A stretch of 64,000 nt of DNA from Phytophthora colocasiae (Eukaryota; Oomycota; Peronosporomycetes; Peronosporales; Peronosporaceae). Under the pieces are notes generated by a model. The model was given only the letters and a program-made list of their open reading frames with translations. It was not told the origin of the DNA and searched no databases. Below are positions 58,109 through 64,000 of this stretch, in pieces; position 1 is the first letter of the stretch, and every line of letters starts with the position of its first letter. Where the stretch lies: assembly GCA_018806915.1 (NCBI GenBank), contig JAGKQI010000093.1, positions 1,426,001 to 1,490,000 of the forward strand, given 5' to 3'. A program made the translations under genes and the position numbers.

Positions 58109-58929
58109 GGCTCTCCTCAAGGACAGCTCCGTTTTTTTCTATTGTCAAATTTTAAATTTCAAATTCCGTATTTACTACAGGCAAGGACGTTACCACAAAC
58201 CATTGTTTTGGAAATTTTGAGACAGAATGACGGTGATAGCTCCGTTTTTCAATGATTTTACAAAATTTCAAAAAATAGTGATACTACGTATCTGTATGCA
58301 GCGTAAGAGATAGCTCCGTTTTTCTAATCACTGGTAGACGGCGACCATTGCTTCACTCTGGCTTTTGACCTCCCCTCGTCCTCTCTTTCCACCCCACCAG
58401 CCCCACCTCAAGCAGTTGACCATGTCACTGTCAACCAGCCGCCACTACGCCGAGCACAACATCGCCCACTTCTCGTTTACCTCCATATGGTGGCGACCAA
58501 GGATGAGAAGGGCGCGTGGCAGAAAGCTGGTGTGTTGGACAAGGAGCTGCTCTGCCCTTCCTGTCAGAAGTCTATACGTCTACGCCTCCACGGCAAAACC
58601 AAGTTGTGGCGCTGCTGCCGCAAAGCGCGGCACGAAGATGGGAAGGAGGTAAGCCTGAGCTTTCTAGCTAACTCGTGGTTTTCCAACATGAAACTGTCAC
58701 TTGCAGCGGTCGCTCGCATGCTGCTTGCATGGAGCATGCGAGTCTCGCTGAAAGAGGCAGCAGAGATGGTGTTCGGGGTACCTACCACGCCAGGCGACTG
58801 CTCAGATCATGAGTGGAGTAGTTCAGTTAGTAAAAAAGCACAGAGCGTAAAAGTGAAATAATTTGTTTTGTCAAATTTGAAATTTGAAATTTGACAATAG
58901 AAAAAACGGAGCTGTCCTTGAGGAGAGCC
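58109..58929 (+). mobile_element. 821-bp TIR element with truncated Merlin-like gene
   Basis: Inverted repeats of about 57 bp start GGCTCTCCTCAAGGACAGCT on both ends. Flanks GATCTTGG and GATTTTGG form an 8-bp duplication with one mismatch, the size expected for Merlin. Inside, the motif AGCTCCGTTTTT recurs near 58,127, 58,240 and 58,312. The gene within lacks a catalytic domain, so the element is non-autonomous. Confidence 0.8.
58487..58861 (+). CDS. Merlin-like N-terminal zinc-ribbon protein, truncated
   Basis: MVATKDEKGAWQKAGVLDKE precedes a zinc ribbon (CPSCQKSIRLRLHGK, LWRCCRK) and a helical segment WFSNMKLSLAAVARMLLAWS. This layout is that of Merlin/IS1016-type transposases before the DDE domain, which is absent; the frame ends in the TIR. 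The identity rests on layout and on the TIR/TSD form. A possible intron is not excluded (GT after GGGAAGGAG near 58,649). Confidence 0.5.
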   Translation: MVATKDEKGAWQKAGVLDKELLCPSCQKSIRLRLHGKTKLWRCCRKARHEDGKEVSLSFLANSWFSNMKLSLAAVARMLLAWSMRVSLKEAAEMVFGVPTTPGDCSDHEWSSSVSKKAQSVKVK

Positions 58930-58937
58930 GATTTTGG

Positions 58938-59561
58938 GACTGACCGTCCTCACGTGAAACCAAGAGTCCGATCCAGTACGACTGGTCCGGGTCTGTACGG
59001 GAAACCCTGATGGTTGTGTTAGAGCCACCACCATACGTATAGTTATACTGGAACCTTGCTATTCTCACACTAGAAATGATCTGGGTACCTGCATAGCTGA
59101 TTCGAGGCATCTCCGCCATTCTAATGTATGGGTCAGTCTGCTGTTCTCCAACCGAACCAAAAAAGAACGACGTCGGCGGGGTTAGAGTCTGTCGTCCTAA
59201 GGACAGCTTTGATGTTTCTAGCGCATGATGTAATGTAAGCACCACCTACACATCACCAACCGCCGGGCACTACGATAGTATTCGCGCTTGGTAAGCAAGT
59301 TCAAGCAATTGAGGAAGATTAAAGTTTCTTTGGTTTTGACTCAATGTAAACCTCAACGCGCCTCAAGCGAATGCCGGCATTGGCGGACGAACCTCTCTTT
59401 TCTTGTTAGCATTCTCCAGTTTACATGTAACCCACAAGCCAATACTGTACAACTTACAACGTTTACTGGCCGAATCGAGTTTCACTCGCCCAAGTCGTGA
59501 CAGTTAATTCGACCCGCTTGCGTGTTTTGCGCTTCAATAGTTCTTCCATATCTGTCAAGAT
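58938..59561. other. No recognised gene; open minus ORF 59,245-58,871
   Basis: A minus-strand frame contains YAGTQIISSVRIARFQYNYT and GGGSNTTIRVSRTDPDQSYW, which does not look random, but no family was recognised and it runs into the neighbouring TIR. It may be a decayed TE or gene fragment. Confidence 0.3.
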
Positions 59562-60074
59562 ATGTCGACACAGGAGAGCCCAAGACTACGTCGTACGCGT
59601 CGTACACATGAAGAAGATAATGCTCCGTTTCTCCCGACCCAAGCACCAACCGAATCGCCAAGTGCTTCAGCGACCTCCTCCACCGCAGACGTCTGACGCT
59701 AGCATGTTGACTCAAGTGATGCAGTTCATGATGCACTCCAAGCAACAACAGAAGGCACAGATCCGAGAGATGATAGCGCAGCAAATGGCTTCCCAACAGC
59801 AGCTACTGTCTCAATAAACCCAATCCAGGTTGCCCCAGAAGAAGAAAGGTGATCCACCAACGTTCCAGGGCATCGCATCTGAGGATCTGGAACTATGGAT
59901 TTTAGTACTGAGCAATACTTCGGAATTCGTCGATGCTACTTTTGCGAACCTCGGCACAAACTTGGTTCCGCGATTCCAAACTATCTTTGGGAACCGAGCA
60001 ATCTGCTACATGGGATCTCTTCAAGATCAAGATTCGTGAGCGGTTCCGAGACTGCGATTTCCAGCAAAAAGTCC
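59562..60074 (+). pseudogene. Gypsy gag N-terminal remnant
   Basis: MSTQESPRLRRTRRTHEEDN and a proline/serine stretch lead, after frame breaks, to MLTQVMQFMMHSKQQQKAQI, PPTFQGIASEDLELWI and WDLFKIKIRERFRDCDFQQK, typical of Gypsy Gag. The last codon is cut by the Merlin element; removing it and one AAAAGTCY lets the frame continue as VLRLQPG. Confidence 0.7.
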
Positions 60075-61385
60075 GGCACTCATTTCCTTTCACCCCGCAA
60101 TTTCAAAATTTAAAAAAATTGTATTTCACTTTTATATTCAGCTGAGTAGCCAGTCACTTTCCAACCCCTCTTCCAGCCAAGCCACGCGAGATCTACGACG
60201 TCACTGACTGTGAAGACTACACTCTAGCCGTTGTAATGGCAGCCTGCCGCAGTGAGTCAACAGATATTGAGTGGTGCTACAAAGTTGGACTGCTTCCTAC
60301 CAGTCGACCCTGTCCTGTGGCGAAGCCATGAAATTGGCATCGTGCCGTCGCAGGTTTAGATGCAACCACTCAGCCTGTCGCGTGGAGCGTACATGAAAAA
60401 AAGGCTCATTCTTTGAGGGTCAGGGCCTGAAGCTACATCAAGCCGTAGTGGTGCTCTTCTTCTGGTGTAAACAGGAAAAGAGCACCACTGCAATTCAAAT
60501 GACAGGCCACAGCTCCAAGACTCTGACCGATTGGTACCAGTTTTGCCGAGATATCTGCTCGACAGAAATGTTACGAGTCCCAATTCAGGTTTAAAATTTT
60601 AATTTCTGTTATCATTTTGTGTTGGTTTAAATTTTATTTAACTTAAATAATTTTTGTTCTTGCGATGTAGGTTGGTGGACCCGGTCATACAGTAGAAATT
60701 GACGAAACTAGCTTAAAGAAGAAGTCGAAAAACAACATGGGGACTCGCCATCCCGATTACTGGTTGTTTGGGGGCGTTGAGAGGGAAACCAACTTGTGGT
60801 TTGCCACAGTGGTGGATAATGACCGCACCAAGGCGACTTTGTCTGCCGAGATAAAGCGGTTTATTCTCCCAGGTGAATCTATATGCATGTTTGTTTTTTT
60901 AAAACAAGATATTAACTCTCTCTACGACTAGAACGCACATCATGAGTGACATGTGGCCCTAGTACGTGTCTGGCGACGGCAGTCATAACCTTGAGAATAA
61001 CCCCTACCTTGAAGGTACGGGTTATACTCACGAATGGGTGAATCACTCGAAAAACTTCGTGAACCCAGAAAATGGTGCTCATACCCAACGCATTGAAGGT
61101 GCTTGGGAAGTGCGTTTGAAGCAGCGTCTTAAGGTATTTATTTTTCTGTTTTTTTATCGATAACAATTTATCTAATATGTATCTTTAGGCCTTCCGTGGG
61201 TACCCAAAAAAGTTGATGCCATCATTCATCGACGAGTGTTTGCGGAGGTTGTGGTTTTTTCCACCCCGACCATCTCCGCAGCAAGTATTCAAAGGTCTTG
61301 TAGAAGGGATCAGGAACAAGTACAACTAAAAGTGAAATACAATTTTTTTAAATTTGAAATTGCGGGGTGAAAGGAAATGAGTGCC
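60075..61385 (+). mobile_element. Complete Merlin DNA transposon
   Basis: 1,311 bp with inverted repeats of about 59 bp (GGCACTCATTTCCTTTCACC on both ends) and an 8-bp target duplication AAAAGTCC / AAAAGTCT (60,067-60,074; 61,386-61,393). An 8-bp duplication is characteristic of Merlin. It carries one intron-containing transposase gene and lies in a Gypsy gag remnant. Confidence 0.92.
60236..61329 (+). CDS. Merlin transposase with three introns
   Basis: The N-terminal zinc cluster ([21 protein letters not shown]) is followed by [20 protein letters not shown]. The DDE domain reads [20 protein letters not shown] (D), [27 protein letters not shown] (D), [20 protein letters not shown] and [17 protein letters not shown] (E). 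It ends GIRNKYN at TAA 61,327. Introns by GT-AG and frame: 60,589-60,670, about 60,873-60,931 and 61,134-61,188; the first and third splice exactly in frame. The ATG at 60,236 is the likely start, though upstream codons are open. Breaks near 60,320 and 60,405 and a TAG after SDMWP damage the frame. ISXO2/IS1016-related cut-and-paste enzyme. Confidence 0.85.
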
Positions 61386-61393
61386 AAAAGTCT

Positions 61394-62085
61394 TAAGACT
61401 CCAGCCAGGAGGAGCAACGGTGCTGTGTTCAGTGAAGCATTACCCAAATCGTGATTGTAAAATGTCGAAGAAGCTTGTGCAGCCGGACAGATGGAGAAAC
61501 GTATGAAGCGCACTGTCGTACAATTCATTGCGTGTTACGCAAACTATGTTACCAGCCGGTGCACAGAATATAACACTTCGGATAGCTCTGGACTGCTTCC
61601 ATTAAATTGTCAGACGGTAGGAAGCTAATGCGAGCGCACGGATCTCGGAAAGTTTGTTTGTGCAATCTTCATTTTGCTGTCGGAGTTTGTTCTCTTCACC
61701 TCATTCTACATTGTGCGCCAAGAGGCGCAAACGCAAGACATCCAACTACCCAGACGACTGGGATATCGTCGAGGAGACCGAGGATCCAGATCTCCTTCCT
61801 CCTCCGCTCGAGACTATCGGCGAGACAGAAGACTCCGACTGCCAGGAGGAAAGAAGACGGAAGACAACGAGACCGTTGTCGTCTCAGTAGAGCTCACTCC
61901 GTTCCCGATTGCATCTCAAGAACTCTCACCGCATGACTTGTGCTGGTAGGGGCTCAACAAGAATACACGACAAAGTTCCTGCACCTGCTCTCGCAGCTCG
62001 ACGAGGAACTACCAGAACCGGTCAAACGCTGGATGTATCAGCGCAATTTACGCTCTGAACTCTCTTCTGTCTTCCATATCCTCTA
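61394..62085 (+). pseudogene. Gypsy gag remnant, right of Merlin
   Basis: VLRLQPGGA continues the gag frame from 60,074. About 540 bp of other sequence follows, and gag resumes as GAQQEYTTKFLHLLSQLDEE, LPEPVKRWMYQRNLRSELSS. The intervening piece (about 61,412-61,948) has an ORF with KRRKRKTSNYPDDWDIVEET that was not recognised. Confidence 0.6.
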
Positions 62086-63099
62086 CGGCTTACAATATTT
62101 AATCTGGTTAAGTAATATGAGACAGAGGGAGTAGTGACATGATGTTAATTCCGATTTTCGAGCGACAGGTGGATATTACGTTACGATGTGATTGGTTATA
62201 CTATGGGTTATAAGCGAAAGGGACTTTGGGACGCGGCCGCACCCGTGCGACATCTGTGGAAGATTGTGGATAAACCTTCGCCTGACTGTAAAGGGGCCCA
62301 AAGGACCAGAAGTGTACTTCAGAGTGTGCACAACTCTGAAGGTCAACTACACTCTGTCTGGTCACCGGACTTTCCCCGACGATGAGTGCCTAAGTTCTGG
62401 CGGAAAGTCTCTCAGAAGAACGTATCTCTGAGAGACCTCATCCCGTTACCGTCCAGCGCGACGATGGATGGTTCAAGGATTCACAATATATACCCACAGA
62501 GACCAAGTATCGCGCGCCGGACGCCGCGCACCCGCGCAACCCTCAGGATCTTCATGTACGTTGAAGCATTAGTGCTCCGTACTCTGGTTTCTTACTCAAG
62601 ACTCTGGTATCTCTAACTCTGAGTGACTAAGACTCTGGAAACCAAGTTATATCAGACTCTGAAAACCAGGATACCAGACCCTGAAACCACCGAAGATTCA
62701 AGACCATACTGAAACCAAGTGAACCCAAGTTCAAGTCACGCATTCAAGTGATTACTGACCTGCACATCCCCCGTAATGACGTCTCTACCTGTCAACCCAT
62801 CGAGATCGGCTGCACAGACTGCATACTGAGACCAAGTTAAAGTACCAGATGTATACAAAGACCAAGAGTACCTGAGATATGACGACTGACTGCATAAAGG
62901 ACGCAAAAGACGACAAGAAGAAGAGAGTTACCAGAGATATATGATAGTTATGAGGAAGATAAACGATAAACAGAGTTCAATTTGCTTGCTACTGCACAAG
63001 TCCGCTTGAGAGGTATTCAAGCCACTACGTCATCACGTACGTCGTGTGATCTCCACCAAATTCAATCCCCTTAGGTGGAGATCAGGTAACGTAGAGACC
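62086..63099. other. Repeat-rich stretch, no gene recognised
   Basis: Short ORFs only. Between 62,560 and 62,720 the words ACTCTGG, GAAACCA and AGACTCTGAAAACC recur several times, an imperfect simple repeat. It may be decayed Gypsy sequence. Confidence 0.4.
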
Positions 63100-63823
63100 T
63101 GAAAGGACCCGCCTATTCCATATCCTAGTTGGGTCGTTTGTTTTGTCTCTAGCGGTAGCCCATTTCATATTGATCGTTTGGACAGGCTCTGGAAACTAGA
63201 CAGTCGTTTTCAGAGTGCAAGGTAGACTGTTATATATAGCCGATTGTATTGGTTTATATTTTCCCTCTATATTAGAGGGTGGTGCGCGAACGTAAAGGGA
63301 TACCAGACAGACCAGGTGTCTGGTAGTAAGTCCCCTAGTTGACCTGGAGTGTTAGCCCACCGTTCAAGGGCCTAGAAAGAATAAGAACGGCTGTATATAT
63401 TTGTATATTTTCGAACTCTGTATATTGGTTGTTTATCTCTGAAAGTCAGGTATCTCGGTTCTGGATTTGTGATATTCAGACACCGAATTCCGACTTTTCT
63501 CTGGTATATTAACCTCTTTTCGACCGCCGACCTCCTGGAAAACACTTTGGTTTCCAGAGATTCCGACTCCCGAACGCTCCTGGAAGGATTTTCCTGAATA
63601 CCGACACCAGACTCCAAGGGAACCCCAACCTCTCTTCACAACACATTCTCAGACTCCGGCGAGGGTCATATTCCCGAAGACAACGAACCCACGAGGATAC
63701 CGCAAGGTACCACACGCCAACCTACCGTTGTGCGGCTCTGAAAACCCTTTTTCAGTAGTCGTATAACTAGGGTTCACTATACGCCCCCTGCTCCGCGACC
63801 AAAGTTTCACCGACTTCGCGACA
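63100..63823 (+). repeat. Probable 5' LTR of a third Gypsy element
   Basis: The assignment comes from what follows: a TGGTGCGCGTGCCCGG primer-binding-like site at 63,826 and a gag-like ATG at 63,917. The end ...GACA is typical. The left limit is only approximate because no second LTR is in the window. Confidence 0.5.
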
Positions 63824-63825
63824 AC

Positions 63826-63841
63826 TGGTGCGCGTGCCCGG
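63826..63841 (+). promoter_or_regulatory. Candidate tRNA primer-binding site
   Basis: TGGTGCGCGTGCCCGG begins two bases after the presumed LTR end and has the TGG start expected for pairing with a tRNA 3' CCA. Confidence 0.55.
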
Positions 63842-63916
63842 ATCTTTGGAATCGTGATATCACCGGATTTGAGAGTACAAGAAGAGAAAGTTTCCTGTCA
63901 AGCGTCTATATTCAAG

Positions 63917-64000
63917 ATGGCTACGCCAGGATCTACGAGAGGAGGACGCCGTGGTCGTGGTCGGAGCATTCCGACACGTCAATCCAAGCGTCTACAAGGT
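63917..64000 (+). CDS. Start of Gypsy gag (3' partial)
   Basis: MATPGSTRGGRRGRGRSIPT is the first ATG frame after the primer-binding site, basic and glycine-rich as in gag N-termini. Cut by the window edge after 28 codons. No domain is visible, so the identity rests on context. Confidence 0.5.
   Translation, partial: MATPGSTRGGRRGRGRSIPTRQSKRLQG

Noticed and set aside
62188..62431. ORFs with CDICGR as a gag zinc knuckle
   Set aside because: No CCHC spacing and no neighbouring gag motif in the frame.
1..64000. tRNA, rRNA or CRISPR arrays
   Set aside because: No cloverleaf-like or rRNA-like stretch and no regularly spaced repeats were seen on either strand.

Overview
The window looks like an oomycete nuclear genome, probably Phytophthora or a close relative. 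This is inferred from a very long, nearly intronless gene of fibronectin type III domains and from the mixture of chromovirus Gypsy, Copia, hAT, Tc1-type, PIF/Harbinger and Merlin transposons. No database search was possible.

Region 1 (1-24,014) holds two related genes for secreted-type repeat proteins lying tail to tail with 53 bp between their stop codons. The plus-strand copy is cut by the window edge. The minus-strand copy covers about 22 kb (about 7,400 codons), begins with a signal peptide, and is built of FN3 domains alternating with a ~100-residue beta-rich repeat. Its reading frame is broken about a dozen times, mostly by single-base shifts.

Region 2 (24,638-57,813) is a nest of mobile elements. 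The scaffold appears to be one hAT transposase gene, now in pieces at 52,301-51,528, 44,850-44,747, 43,197-43,570, 24,767-24,885 and 30,333-30,844. A Gypsy element (Gypsy B, 44,851-51,527, TSD GTGG) and a Copia element (Copia A, 24,886-30,332, TSD GTATG) cut it, and removing either restores the hAT frame. A second Copia (Copia B) also entered it. Copia B was then split by a chromodomain Gypsy (Gypsy A, 34,210-43,196), whose 5' LTR was in turn hit by a Tc1-type element (34,437-36,023, TSD TA). Two inversions, about 43,197-44,746 and about 24,638-32,099, explain why pieces now face opposite ways. Just upstream of the hAT start a PIF/Harbinger element (52,350-57,813) carries its two genes and an LTR-less, partly inverted Copia segment. 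A small RING-finger gene (31,095-31,669) sits among the repeats.

Region 3 (58,109-64,000) has a small terminal-inverted-repeat element with a truncated Merlin-like gene, a Gypsy gag remnant cut by a complete Merlin transposon with spliceosomal introns (60,075-61,385, TSD AAAAGTCY), and, at the right edge, a probable 5' LTR, primer-binding site and first codons of another Gypsy gag.

Most coding regions, including those of young-looking elements, carry single-base indels, several at runs of four identical bases, and the two LTRs of Copia A differ mainly by small indels. This suggests that part of the coding damage is uncorrected sequencing error rather than true decay.
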